Shown: positions 46,615-58,692, numbered from the stretch's first letter. The stretch: 64,000 nucleotides of DNA from Tolypeutes matacus (GCA_026826555.1 JAKSZT010054324.1:744001-808000), one strand, 5' to 3'. Notes: generated from the sequence alone by a model not told the origin. Program-made: numbers and translations.

Positions 46615-47340
46615 TTTTCATTGATTGAAGTATATTACACATACATAAACATATATACACAATAAGTAATAGTTATAAACTTACAAGACAAACATATATA
46701 ACATCATACAAGGCTGTTATACCTCACCCTCCCACCAATACCTGGCATTGTTGTGAAACATTAAAACTAATGATTAAAGAGCATCCACAAAATATTACTA
46801 CAAACCAAAGTATCTTACATTTGGTGTATTTTCCCCCCAACCCACCCTATTATTATTATTATTATTATTATTATATCATTTATAGATGAACATGCATAAA
46901 CAAAAAGTGTATAGTAAAACTTGTGAACTTACAAAGCAAACATACATAACATCATACAGGGATCCCATACATCAACCTTCGACCAACATCTTGCATTTTC
47001 ATGAGACATTTGTTACAAATCATGAAAAAATATCATCAAAATCTTATTCCTAACTATAGTCTTTATCTTACATTTGGTGTATTTTTACCCCAACCTACCC
47101 TATTATTACTTTTTAAATATATTTTTATGATAGAGGTTGTAAGCTTACAAAACAATCATGCACATGTGCAGAATTCCCATACAAAACCCCTCTATCAACA
47201 TATCACACCGTGGTGGCATATTTGTTACAGATTATGAGATGATATCATCAGATGATTACCAGGTCCATAGTGTACATTTGGCATACTTTTTTCATACTCC
47301 CGTGTTATCAACACAGTACATTTTTGGCATAGATGCATGA
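46615..47340. repeat. Diverged tandem units of about 240 bases
   Basis: Unit 1 (about 46620-46855) and unit 2 (about 46870-47105) both run from a TGAACATGCATAAAC-like start through 'AACTTACAAAGCAAACATACATAACATCATACA', 'TTGCATT... GTGAAACAT' and end in 'TATCTTACATTTGGTGTATTTT... CCCCAACC.ACCCTATTATT'. Unit 3 (about 47110-47340) is more diverged but keeps 'GCTTACAAAACAATCATGCAC', 'CATATTTGTTACAGATTATGA' and 'TGTACATTTGGCATA'. A (TTA)n tract lies between units 1 and 2. Confidence 0.65.
46848..46876. repeat. (TTA)n microsatellite
   Basis: Eight to nine TTA units between two tandem units of the L1-derived element. Confidence 0.9.
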
Positions 47341-49258
47341 TTATTACATTATTACTGTTAACCATACTCCATAGGTCATTCCAGTTGTATTTTTCCCATG
47401 CTTCTCCACATTCCCACCACCCTGCAATAGTGATATACATCTGCTCTACCTCACAAAGGACACTCTTGCATCTGTACCATCAACAACAATTCTCATCCAC
47501 CTCTGATTTTACTGTGTTATTCAGTCCCTAGATTATTCTCTAGCTTTCTGTCAATTGGCATTTACATCCCAAACTACACTTTTCAGCCACATCCCCATTT
47601 ATAAACCAACTGTTACTCACTATAATGTGTTACTACCAACTCTACATACATTAAATATCAGTAGCCCATCTCAATCCTCCTCTTATCTCCTTTAAGAATC
47701 CACCACCTACCGCCAGGTCTTGAATATATTTTCCTGGTATATTCAGATTTATTCAGATGGGAGTATGTAGTGATTCTTGGGCATGGATATCCATGTCCTT
47801 CAATATGGCTGGGATATTTGCTAGCAATATTTCTTCAAATATTCCTTCTGTCCTTTTCCCTTCTCTTCTCCTTCTTGGACACCCATGACATGCATGTTTG
47901 CACGTCTCTTGCTGTCCTTTAGTTCCCTGAGAACTTGTTCAAGTTTTTCCAATCTTTTCTTCATCTGTTCTTTTATATGTTCACTTTCAGAGGACATTTC
48001 TTCAAGCTCACCAATCTTTTCTTCTGCCTCTTCAAATATGTGATTATATGATTCCAGTGTATTTTTTTTGTTGTTGTTGTTTTCCTTTCTTTGTTTATTT
48101 TTTCCAGTATATTTTTAATTACACTTATTGCACTTTTCATTGCCATAAGATCTGCTATTTTTCTATGTATTCTTTCAAATTCTTCCTTGTGCTCTTAATA
48201 TCCTTAATCTCTTTAGCCATCTCATTGAATTTGTTAAGGAGATTTGTTTGAACATCTATAATTAGTTGTCTCAACTCCTTTATGTCATCTGGAGGCTTAT
48301 CTCATTCATTTAACGGGGCCATATCTTCCTGTTTCTTGGTGTGGATTGTAGTTTTTTATTGGTGTCTTGGTATCTGGCTAGTACTAGATGTATTTATTCT
48401 GGGTACAGTTTCTCGCTTTAGTTTTGATTTCTTGCCCTTTCTCCCTTGCTGCTTGTGGTAGTAGGAGCCAAGGATGTAGTTGGTGCTGTAAGCTGTGGAG
48501 GCTTAAGCTGCCCTCATTTCCCCAGGGACCGATGAAGCTTCTCCCAACTTTCTCCTTTGCCAGGGTTAGAGACAGAGTCACAGCTGTGTGTCATAACCCA
48601 ATTGTGCAGGCCTAGACTGTAGTTGCCCTATTAGACTTCCGACTATTCACTCTGCCTGCCAATTGTATCTGCAGTTACCCAGAGAGGCTGGTGCAGGGTC
48701 CACCAACTTCCCCCTGCTAGAGGTGGGGCTGAAGCCTAGACTAGGGTTGCAGGCCGATCTGGGTGAAAGAAGCTGGTCCCTAACGTCGCTGTGATTTTCA
48801 GTCCATCCAGCTTCCCCTCATGCCCTGGGCGGAGTCAGAATGGTAGCTATCGGCCTCTTTCTGACTTGGACAGGTTCAAACTTTAGCTGTTCTTAGGGTA
48901 ATACTTTAGCCATGAATTTACTAATCAGTAGCTGAACTTGGTGCCCAATGGTCTCTTTCTCCCCTGCTTTTGGGAAATGGAGCTTCCAACTCCAGCCACA
49001 GAATAGCTCCTAAGGTGGCTTGTGCTGTCAGTGAAGGATGGACACACCAGCTTCTGGGGCATGGAGTGCTCTACTTATGAATCTTCTGTGTACATGGGCA
49101 GTCTCCTCCTTCCATTCTTTCAAAGACGTTGCAGAATGCACTTCTGGTCTCTGCACTATCTAAAACTAGTGTTTTAGATAGCTCTGGGTGATTACTAACT
49201 GCCCTGTAGCATGAGCTGACTAAGAGCTCCTTACTCTGCTGCCATCTTGCTGGTTCTC

Positions 49259-49712
49259 AAAAGTTGGCGTTTTGATGTTGGAGTTTTGAGCTGGAGCCTG
49301 GGAAGTGAACACACAGGAGAACACAGAGGAATAGAGATGGCTCCTTAGACAAGGCGGAAGCCCTGGGGAGAGAGACAGAACCGTTCACCTAATAGTCTAT
49401 AGCTGACCTTGTAGAGAGAGGCAAAGCCTAGAGAGCCTCATAGTCTATAGCTGACCTTGTGGAGAAAACAGAGGAGCTGAGCTCAGAGAGAAATGAACCC
49501 CGGGAATAGAGGAACCCAGGAAGCCTGAACCCTGGTAGATATCAGCTTCCATCTCGCTCCAAAACATGGCAAAAGACTTTGGTGAGGGAAGAAACTTACG
49601 CTTTATGGCCTGGTAACTGTAAACTTCTACCCCAAATAAATACCCGTTATAAAAACCAACTGATTTCTGGTATTTTGCATTAGCACCCCTTTGGCTGACT
49701 AATATACTTTGT
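49259..49712 (+). mobile_element. Split LTR, 3' part (same family as 25.8 kb)
   Basis: Sense orientation: 'AATAGTCTATAGCTGACCTTG' occurs twice (about 49390 and 49438), then 'CTACCCCAAATAAATACC' with the polyadenylation signal, 'TTTCTGGTATTTTGCATTAGC' and the terminal 'ACCCCTTTGGCTGACTAATA'. The internal 48-base duplication around 'GCCTAGAGAGCCTCATAGTC' is peculiar to this copy. Confidence 0.75.
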
Positions 49713-51821
49713 AACTTGCTGATTACAATATATATCTCAGCCACAATATATAAGTCATCTTTCACATATTTTCTTTCTGCTGCAATATATTTAAAGATTA
49801 ATTGTAAGCATCTGCTATTTCAAGTGTATTTTATTAATAAAAGAAAGATTGTGACTTCTGTTTCCTAAACACTGGAGTGCATAGGTTTAGACTTACTCTC
49901 CTGCACAAGAACAATTATCAAAACATATGACACACCAGTTTGGAGATATTAGACAATTGTCATGGTAGGTGTGTAACTGCTGAGATACAGGTAACAAATG
50001 AGGTGAGCTTTATAACCATGCCAGCTTTCTGCCATGTGCAGGAAAGGGGACCTAAAGAAGAACATATCAGTTTTGCTTGGTTGAGAATAAATAAAGGTCA
50101 GGAAGTAATTATAAGCTGTACAGGGCCAAAGAATGGAGAGGGAGAAACCGAACACCCAACAAAGAGTTCAAAATTCTGCTTGGTGGGAACTTGGAGTTTA
50201 TTCTCCAACTAAGCCAGACATGCATAGGATGAAACTCTAAATGAGGGGACAATAGTTTATACATTAATCAAACCTCAATGACCAGTACAATTAAAAGGGG
50301 TACATTTAATTGTATGTAAGATATAATCCAATACAGCTGAATAAATAAAATATTAGGCATAATGATGAACATTTTATTTTCTATTTTCCAATATGGCAGC
50401 TATTTTTTCTTTTATGTTTTACTCCAATAGTCTCAAATATACTGAGTAATGTTTTAAAATATTTTGGTAACAGGCATTTTTTAAACCATTATCAATTATT
50501 GATTACTTTCAGTTTAATTATGTGAATTCTTCATAGTTATAGTCATTGTGTTGACATTTGGAATGAATTGACTTTGCAAAATACATTTTACTTTATATTT
50601 GCCAACTATCAAAAGAAATAGAAAAGAACACAAAGAAGGCTAAAAAATGAGGAATTAACCAAACAACTCATACATTTAGGTTGTTTTCTCCTTTCAATTC
50701 TTTAATAAAGCATTTTCAAGCAAATTAATTCAATGCCACGTCAAATAACCACATAACTTCTGATACTTTTTTGATAAATGTGAGCATTTGTTAGATTAAG
50801 AAAGCAAGAGGCTGAACACCAAGCTGGTTTAAAATCACTTCTATGGGAGTTTCATGCTTCAAAATAACTTTTATTCCAATATAACTTCTTGTCTTATTCA
50901 CACAGTTTTATAATTAAAACAAAAATACATAGTAAGAAAGACAACAAAAAATAACAGGACGTTGTTAAACTTCACATTTGCTACCTTCAAATTTACCTTT
51001 ATAATTTTCACTCTGTGTGTATGTATATTGAAAAACAGCCAAGCCGTAATATAAAAGATAAAAACAGTTACATATTGAAGATAAATATCAATAGTCCACA
51101 CCTCAAATAGTCAACTAAAAATTCAAGAGTGTGAAGAAAGTTGCTCTCTCATGTTCTTTTAGTAGGAGTTTAAATGGCTTAAGCTATTTTGAGGAAAATT
51201 GATCAGATTCTCTGAATTTCATTACATTTGCTTTCCTTAATAAACTGCATTTTTTTCAAGGTACCTATCACTAATTTCCATGAGCTGGGTCTTTCCAGAT
51301 GTCATGTGTGTGAAGAAGAGGGAAAAGCTATTGAACCCGTTCAGACTTAATAAAGAAAACTCACAAGTAATGATATTTCAGTAAACATAGATGCCAATAT
51401 AATTATTATTACCGTGGCAACAAATTAGTAGAAATTATAGACTTTTAGAGCTTAAAGATTATTTAAAAATTCCTCTAGTCTGAATGTCTTATAATACTCC
51501 CTTTTATAAATTATTTTCTAAAATCTCTTCTGTTTTGAAGAGAAGTATCTACTCTTCAGAAGATATATGAAATGGAAAATTTTTTCTAGCTCTTGTATTG
51601 CTGATATTTCTTATAGCAATACAAGAATATGGATATATTCCATATAGTAGAAGGGCCTGCAATTTTATCAGGGCTAGAATAGCATTACTTAGAGAAAGAA
51701 TCAGGCTTGGGAAGTTCAAAATTTCAATACAGAAATTGAAAGGCAAAAAGAAAATTTGAACAAATTTTCATCTGTACTGTCCTCCTAAGAAAATCATACA
51801 AGTACAGATATAGATACTTAG

Positions 51822-51854
<33 letters not shown>

Positions 51855-52228
51855 CAGGCATAGATTTATACAACAGTGAATTACAACATTTGAATTAGGA
51901 TGAAACCCATCTAAATTTCCATTATGAGATTACTGATTATGTAAATTATGATTTGTCAATAGGCAGCATAAAAACAACTAAGAAAGCTTTTATGTATGCA
52001 GAATAAATTTGGGGGAAAAAAATTGCAGAACATATGGACACTTGGTTTCTTCAATCTATTAAACCTGTGAGAACAATGTCCACCTTATTTCTGGACTGTC
52101 AACACAACTTTTCAAACATACTCAAGCACAGTTGTTTCCCCTTCTCTAAGAATTTGTTAGCACCTGTTTCACAAATATATTTCAACAATCCTCAATTGAT
52201 TGATCCCTGTGTTAGAATATCCTGGAGA
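49713..52228. other. Intergenic, nothing recognised
   Basis: AT-rich DNA; a (TA)n(GA)n tract lies at 51818-51853. No gene or named repeat. The 90-codon ORF at 49940-50212 shows no domain. Confidence 0.45.
51818..51853. repeat. (TA)n(GA)n microsatellite
   Basis: Compound dinucleotide run. Confidence 0.9.
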
Positions 52229-52692
52229 ATATTAGTCAGAATTCTCCAGAGAAACAGAACCACCAGGATATATTATACATTATATGGGAATTGGTCCTTG
52301 CAATATTGGGGCTGGCAAATATGACCTCTATATGGCAGGTTGCAAGGTGGAAACTCTGACAGAGGTGGTGTTGAAGTACTTGGTCTGAATTTACCATGTA
52401 AAGCTGGATGGCAATAAATTCAAACAAAACTCAAACTGAAATCAAGGCAGAAATTTTTCTTGTGACCTCTGACACCCTAAAAGTTCTGGCTTCTAAAGGC
52501 CTCCAATTGATTGGATGAGGGGACTCCCACATTGTGAAGACAATCTCCTTTGTTGACTATAGGTGCAACCAATTGATTATAGATGCAATTCCCATCTATG
52601 ACATACCCTCAAAGTAGCAAGCAGGCCAGTGCTTGACCAAACAACTGGATTCAATAACCTAGCCAAATTGATACATGAAATTCAACATAATA
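52229..52692 (-). mobile_element. ERV LTR, antisense (same family as 61.06 kb)
   Basis: 'TATTAGTCAGAATTCTCCAGAGAAACAGAACC' at the start and 'TTGACCAAACAACTGGATTC... CCTAGCCAAATTGATACATGAAATTCAACA' at the end match the 61.06-kb LTR throughout. The terminal TG is mutated, and I found no clean TSD, so it is older than the 61-kb copy. Confidence 0.75.
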
Positions 52693-53183
52693 ATCTGCTT
52701 GCTTCCAAATTTCCCAGCTGACAGTCAGAATCATAACACACTATATTTGGTTTAACAAATGGAAAGAAAAAGACTGTAAAAGGTACACTATAAGTATATC
52801 TCACAAACTTCTTGATCTAAGGAATAAAGCATATTACAGTGTAGACAGAAAATCATGTAAAAGAAAACCTGAAAGGAAAGAAAAACAATACAAAACTTGA
52901 CTAACCAGGGATCTTAAATAAAATATAGAGCATAAGATTAGATAAAATGACAATATCTTTATGGAACAGACACAACTGGTTGGATAATTCAAAGAAATTG
53001 ATGAAAAAGACTTGAAAGCCTAGATCTATAATTGTATGATGCATGCATCTTTATGTATAGATGTTTTTTCAAACTGTCCTGATGATATATAACTTGTCTC
53101 AACTGATGTTTAATAGTTTTATCTCTTGGTTAATATATAGGTATGTGTAAACATTCAGAATCAAATTTTTAAAAATCAAAAAA
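52693..53183. other. Intergenic, nothing recognised
   Basis: No supported feature. Confidence 0.5.
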
Positions 53184-53276
53184 CATTTGAGGGGAGTGGA
53201 TGTAGCTCAGTGGTTGAGTGCCTACGTCCCATGTAGGAATTCCTGGGTTCAAACCCTTTTAAAAAATGCATTTGAG
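53184..53276 (+). mobile_element. DAS-type tRNA-like SINE with TSD
   Basis: 'GGAGTGGATGTAGCTCAGTGG' (A-box side), 'TCCTGGGTTCAAACCC' (B-box side), then a short A tail. TSD CATTTGAG at 53184-53191 and 53269-53276. It ends early, right after the B box, so it is shorter than its relatives. Confidence 0.85.
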
Positions 53277-53602
53277 ACTATCCTTAGTGCATTAAACATT
53301 TCAATACCTTTTAGTTAAAGTTTTTCCATAAGGCAAATAGTTTTAAATTACGCATTATTTTGTGTAAATGATAATGGTATTACTAGATGTTCTACTTAGG
53401 CTTTTTGTCAATGAAAAGAAATTGCATAACTCCTCACTGGTCCATTAAGAATCATAACTCTTCCATTTCAGCTCTTTATTTACCACCACATATTGATGCC
53501 CTTGAGATTTCGTTTCAGCAAACCAACCCTACAAACTATTTTACCAATTCACATCATCACAGTCCTTCCTTTGTTTTCTATGCATTGACTTTATTGAGTC
53601 AA
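53277..53602. other. Intergenic, nothing recognised
   Basis: No supported feature. Confidence 0.5.
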
Positions 53603-53651
53603 AAAAAAGTACGTTAGTGCTCGCTTCGGCAGCACATATACTTAAAAAAAA

Positions 53652-53682
<31 letters not shown>

Positions 53683-53760
53683 GGCCCCTGCGCAAGGATG
53701 ACACGCAAATTCGTGAAGCGTTCCATATAAAAAAAAAAAAAAAAAGAAAAAAGTACGTTA
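53603..53760 (+). pseudogene. RNU6 pseudogene: U6 snRNA retropseudogene
   Basis: 53617-53728 matches U6 from GTGCTCGCTTCGGCAGCAC through the ACAGAGA box, the AGC triad region, ATGGCCCCTGCGCAAGGATG and GAAGCGTTCCATAT. Two features mark it as a retrocopy: a poly(A) tail (53729-53745) in place of the U6 3' T run, and 14-bp TSDs AAAAAAGTACGTTA at 53603-53616 and 53747-53760. The conserved ATACTAAAATTGG segment is expanded to ACTTAAAAAAAAAAAATTGG, about eight extra bases next to the ACAGAGA box. No TATA box or proximal sequence element is seen upstream. Non-functional. Confidence 0.93.
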
Positions 53761-54087
53761 ATCTTCAAAGTAGAAGGATATTTTGTACCACACCCCTCTC
53801 AGTCACCTAACATATGTGATTATATTTATTATCATTTTATGTGACTTTTATTGCTTTAAATATTAGAAATATATTTAAATGATATCAGAACTTTAATACA
53901 TGGAGAGAGAAATAGAGAGAGACTATGGACCCCATTTTAGATTATTTCTGTTCTGACAATAATGCCTTTGAAATATTTTAATTGTAAAATGTAATATTTC
54001 AAAGTAGAATGAAGGGGGTAATTATTACTTTAATGTTATCATTTTTATCACTACAGCCTTATGAGCAGAGCACCAAAATAGAAAGTT

Positions 54088-54139
<52 letters not shown>

Positions 54140-54412
54140 TATATATATAAAGAAACTGGTAAATAACATAAATAAATGAATCAGTTAATAAAAGACAAAG
54201 CTTTCTAAACTAACAGCATGGAGTTGGAGGAAAGAATACTTATTCTAAATGTCACAAAGAATACTGTCCAAATTTTTATAAATAGAAATATATATCTCCC
54301 TTATTTTCTGGTGCATCCTCCTGCACATTTATCTAGTTACATGATCAGTTGTTTGTTTAGATGTTTACCGTAAAACAACTTAACTGTGTATCTCTAAATG
54401 TGACATGGCTCA
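53761..54412. other. Intergenic with (AT)n microsatellite
   Basis: The main feature is the (AT)n run at 54090-54150; nothing else recognised. Confidence 0.5.
54090..54150. repeat. (AT)n microsatellite with short (AC)n
   Basis: About twenty AT units followed by a short ACACAC step and further AT units. Confidence 0.95.
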
Positions 54413-54990
54413 TGTTTTAGTTTGTCAAAGGGCTGCCGATGCAAAGTACCAGAAATGTGTTGGCTTTTATAAAGGGTACTTATTTGTCTTAAAAGCTTAC
54501 AGTCCCAAGGCCATTAAAAGTCCAACTCAAGGTAGTTTAAGAAGTGCTTTTTCACCCAAGTCAGCTGCCATGTGTTGAAGCAAGGTGGCGAGTGATCTCT
54601 GTCTGGTCTCTGCCTTCCCCTTCAGGCTGTACTCATTCCCAGAGCTCAGCTGTGGGCAACCAGGGATAGGGCTTCTCTCTTATCAGGCCTCCTCTCTCAG
54701 GCTCAGCTGTTCCACTTTCTTCCTAATTTCAGCTACAAGCTATCAGGCATATGGCTCATCTCTTCCCAGGGCTTCAGCTGTTTAAGCCTCTCTTTTCTAT
54801 CACATGGGAGGATCAAAAATGACAGAGCTCTGTTTTCCGGTGTCTCCGTTTTTATCGGCCCCAGCAAGAGGACTTCACTGAGGTCCAACTGAATAAAGGC
54901 CTTACTTACATCCATAGGAGTGGACCAGTCCACAAACATAATCTTTCTCATTTTGGGATTCATAAAATTATTTCACTCTACCTCAGCTCA
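54408..54990 (-). mobile_element. ERV solo LTR, antisense, with 5-bp TSD
   Basis: The LTR runs from TGTTTTAGTTTGTC (54413) to CACTCTACCTCA (54985), 573 bases, with a perfect 5-bp TSD GCTCA at 54408-54412 and 54986-54990. It shares 'GATGCAAAGTACCAGAAAT.TGTTGGCTTTTATAAA' and 'GCCATGTGTTGAAGCAAG' with the 25.8-kb LTR and is a related subfamily. No internal genes. Confidence 0.88.
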
Positions 54991-55390
54991 TAGGTAGGGC
55001 TTTCCCACTGAATGAAAGATTACCAAAAGCCTTTTACTTAACCCAACTGAGCGAGAATTCCCATTTCCCTCTTGCCAGCTGAATACTAAAATGAGATTAG
55101 GAAAAAGAGGGGAAACAATAAATTAATTATAAGATGATATTGATAATGAGAGCAAGGGTATCTCTGCTACAATTTATTAGAAACAAGATCAAGGTTGTTT
55201 CCCTCCTTTATTTCCACACACACAAAAAGGATGTTAGAGTAAGTGTGTTCTTATATCAACTGACTTTATTTCATGCATTAGAACTTTCCTCAACACACAA
55301 AGATTGACTTTTATCAAAAATGTTTTAATGTCAAGAATGAAAATCAAGTGATTATTCTTTTTTGTCACTTGCTTTTTTAAAAATAATATA
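54991..55390. other. Intergenic, nothing recognised
   Basis: No supported feature. Confidence 0.5.
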
Positions 55391-55391
55391 T

Positions 55392-55668
55392 TATGCTAAG
55401 TGAAATAAGCCAGACACAAAAGTACATATACTGTATAATTCCATTTATACGAAATATCCAGAATATGCAAACTTATAGATGCAGAAAGCAGATTACTGGT
55501 TGTAGGGGGTTGATGGGAAGGTAGTTACTGCAGTGATGAAAAAATTCTGTAACTAGATATTGGTGATGGTTGCACAACATTGTGAATGTATTTAATGTCA
55601 TTGAATTTTACTCCTTAAAATGGTTAAAAGGGTAAATTTTATATTAGGTTTGTTTTACCACAGTCACA
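55392..55668 (+). mobile_element. Old L1 3' end
   Basis: 'TGCTAAGTGAAATAAGCCAGACACAAAAG', 'ATAATTCCATTTATACGAAATATCCAGAATA', 'GTGATGGTTGCACAACATTGTGAATG' and 'TAAAAGGGTAAATTTTAT' give the canonical L1M 3' end almost unbroken. Confidence 0.9.
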
Positions 55669-56609
55669 GTCAGCCAACTGAGAGTAGAAGTATCGATACT
55701 GTTTAGTCAGTATGCTGAAATGTTAAGCAGAATGTGAAAAATGTACTTATTAAATTTTTCTTAGTTGACAAGATGGAAGGAGCTTTAAAAATATGGAAGG
55801 TTTATTTAGCCTATATAGTATTAAAAAGAAAAATAAATATGGTATTTTTTTTATTTGAAAGAGTTCATGTAAATTTTCTGAAAACTAAATTTTAATAATC
55901 TCATACTGCCACACCACCTAATTCAAAAATTTCCTGCTAGTGATGTAATCTTTTCTGTTGCTAGGGTCAGTGAAAATTAGAACACAGTTCATTTACTTTT
56001 ATATAGTGATTAGGAGAACTTATTCCCAGTAAGTTTGGCCAGATGACATAGAAATTAAATTTGAACTAAAGAAAAAAAAAATTCTTGGATGGCCCAGACA
56101 CATTACAAAAAGTTTATAGAAAATCTGTTTTCCCAACTTTAGTAAAAAACTGAGACAGTAAATTGAAAGATATGAGATCTACAACTATATAAATATAAAC
56201 AAGCAACTTTCAATGTTTAAATAAGTCCTTAAAGTTTATCTCATGGCAGTATATTTATGGGGAACATTTTTCAGGAGACAGATGCTACAAGTTATACACT
56301 CAATCTTATTCTCGTTGGCTCACCCTGGATTTGACATTGTTTGCAGTTTATTGGTGGTCCCTCTATGCAGTTTAGCAGGCTGGCACAGATAGGCACTTGA
56401 AGTACATTCTTTCCTGATACCACTTCTCAAGGTTTTTGTTATTCTTAGGACTCCTAGGAAACTTAAGGAAAAAAAGAGTCTTTCTGAAGCTCAACCAATT
56501 AACTATAAAATAGAGAAAAAGAAGCAAGCATTTCAAACAAAGTTGATCTTTGATTCCTCTCCATTTCATCTCCCCATTGCTCTTTAGAAGACCTCAAAAT
56601 ATGTCTTGA
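55669..56609. other. Intergenic, nothing recognised
   Basis: No supported feature. Confidence 0.5.
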
Positions 56610-56865
56610 AATTGAACCTGGAGGACATTATGTTGAGTGAAGCAAGTCAGACACAAAAGGACAAATACTGTATGATTGCACTATTATGAACTAAATATAT
56701 TATGTGACTACATAGAATCCATAATCAGATTATAGGTTACCAGAAACAGAATGAGGGTAGAGAATGGAAAGCTGAGGGTTAATATGTGCAGAATTGGTAA
56801 AAATGTTGTTTGTAAATATTTGGAAATGAATAGAAATGGTAAAAGCATACCATTTTTTTTTATTT
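56610..56865 (+). mobile_element. Old L1 3' end
   Basis: 'GGAGGACATTATGTTGAGTGAAGCAAGTCAGACACAAAAGG', 'TACTGTATGATTGCAC' and 'GGTTACCAGAAACAGAATG' follow the L1 3' end, somewhat decayed. Confidence 0.75.
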
Positions 56866-58355
56866 TTTTATTATACCAGTGTTTAAATTCCAAAAGTCTC
56901 TTGGCATATTGTTTATTTACCTGAAAGGAATAAATCAAAATAAATGTTGACCCTTAATGAATGATGATTTAATTAAAACCACACACAAGAGTTAAAGATG
57001 TTTATCTTTTCAATAGAATCAATGTGGGAATTGTACAGGACTTTAGTATCACCAGAAATATATGGTTCAATAAGAACCATCAACTCACACTGTGCCCTCC
57101 CATTTACATTTTCTGTGATATATATTCCCTCCTTTTAAATTGCCAGTAATTCATGGATTGTGACTAAAGCAATGTCAAGTCACATCTTGTATCCTCAGTT
57201 TCCAGCTCTGCAAAATCAGCATGGGTTTGATTACTGTCATGCTCTCTTTCCATAGCAGAATCTTTGATTCTGTAATTTGTCAGATGTTTGTTAGAAAGAA
57301 CTTTGGAGATCATCCAGCCAAATGAGTGTGTAACATTTGTATTGAACTGAAGAATTCCTGATTCTTCAAAACCTGATCTTCTCTTTCATAAATACTAGGG
57401 CAGAAGTTGGTCTCTAATAATTATTAGATGCAATTATCATTTTCTCCATCATAGCAACTTGCTACTCTGAGACAAACTTCAAAGGATAAAGACAAAACAT
57501 CCATCTTTTCAACTTCATGATTTATTTGACAAAATCAACTTTAGACTGCTTATTTCTGAGGTCCTCCATTTTGTTTAAAGTTTAAATTAAATTAACTTAC
57601 ATTTGATTTTTTATTTCCCCTTCTTACAAATTGTATAGTGAAGGGCTCTATTATCATTAAACCTGAGAATTCATACCTGCAACCAACCCCTACACAATAT
57701 TTTACCCATTTACATCATGGCAGCCTCTACACTTAAGTTACTTAGAGTTCACAGGAAAGTTGAATTGATAGTTTATTGTATGATGGGAATCAGAAAGATA
57801 GATCTTTCCCTTAGTGCATATTTCTTCACTAACAAAGATGTATTACTGAATATTGAAACTCTCTGCTTTTCTTCATAAATGCTAGTGGTGGGAAATAGAT
57901 TTAATCAATTTCAAAATTATCTGTCACAATATTTTATGTAACGACATCGTCATTTGAAAGCTATATAATTGCTGAATTTAAATTGCTGTTTTGCCCCCTC
58001 TTACCACTTTTTCCTAGGCAACATAAGGAAATTGTCTAAACCTGGGAGTATATGAAGCTGATTTTTAAATATTAATTTTCATGTCATAAAAATTTTGTCC
58101 AAAAAAAGATAAAAACCATATTGGATGGTTTTAAAATTTTTATTTCTTGTTCTTGCAAGTTGAAATAGGCCCTTCTCTAAGAATTCTATCTATCTGATAA
58201 TGTTATTTTTCCTGAAAAACAAATATATTTCCAAATAATTGCAGATAATAGCCTTTCATATATTTCCAGTATTACATGCATTTTACCACTTCTTTTTTTA
58301 AATTCCTATTTTGTGTGTTTTTTTCTTAAGAAATCTGTAAGTAATGTACATGAAA
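56866..58355. other. Intergenic, nothing recognised
   Basis: No gene or repeat that I can support. Confidence 0.45.
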
Positions 58356-58359
58356 AATT

Positions 58360-58640
58360 TCTTTTTCTTTTTCATTTTCCAGTGATTTTTATATTTTTCC
58401 ATTTCTTTTCTAACTTTTATTACTTTATTTTTTTCTATACTGTTAAAATATATTTTTAGTACACTAAGTCTCTCTTTTTCTTTCTTATTAAAAAGAGCAT
58501 TAATAGTACATTTTCTTCTGTGTAATGCTTTGGCCACGTTTTATAGGCTTGAAATGTGCTGTATTTTCTACTCCTGATGAGCTGGTTATTATCTATTAGA
58601 CCATTTTCAAATTTCCTGTGTACCCTAATTATTATTTTAG
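58360..58640 (-). mobile_element. L1 ORF2 relic, antisense
   Basis: 'TTTTCTTCTGTGTAATGCTTTGGCCACGTTTTATAGG... GAAATGTGCTGTATTTTC... TTTTCAAATTTCCTGTG' matches the antisense ORF2 sequence also seen at 31.6-31.8 kb (GCACTGCTTTAGCTGCATCCCA... TGTTGTGTTTTCATTTTC). Confidence 0.5.
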
Positions 58641-58692
58641 TGTATGGAATTCAAAGTGTAGAGCAACTATGCTCTTTTAATTCTACAGACAT

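Larger units (their letters stand above)
46582..49258 (-). mobile_element. L1-derived nonautonomous element, HAL1-like, antisense
   Basis: On the minus strand it opens at about 49258 with 'GAGAACCAGCAAGATGGCAGC', the usual look of an L1 5' end, followed by roughly 950 bases of GC-richer 5' UTR. At about 48300-47700 a broken ORF1 follows. One frame reads KIGELEEMSSESEHIKEQMKKRLEKLEQVLRELK, an L1 ORF1p coiled coil, then RANMHVMGVQEGEE, the start of its RNA-binding domain. It then passes directly into a 1-kb 3' region with diverged tandem units and ends in a poly(A) tail (plus-strand poly(T) at about 46582-46612). ORF2 is absent. Diverged TSDs AGTTGGAGTTTG (46570-46581) and AGTTGGCGTTTTG (49262-49274) flank it. 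Lacking a reverse transcriptase, it must have used enzyme from another L1. Confidence 0.65.

Noticed and set aside
46615..47340. CRISPR-like or satellite array
   Set aside because: Units are long, diverged and few, have no spacer pattern, and lie in a mammalian retroelement.
53617..53728. Functional U6 gene
   Set aside because: Poly(A) tail, TSDs, A-run expansion and no upstream snRNA promoter elements.
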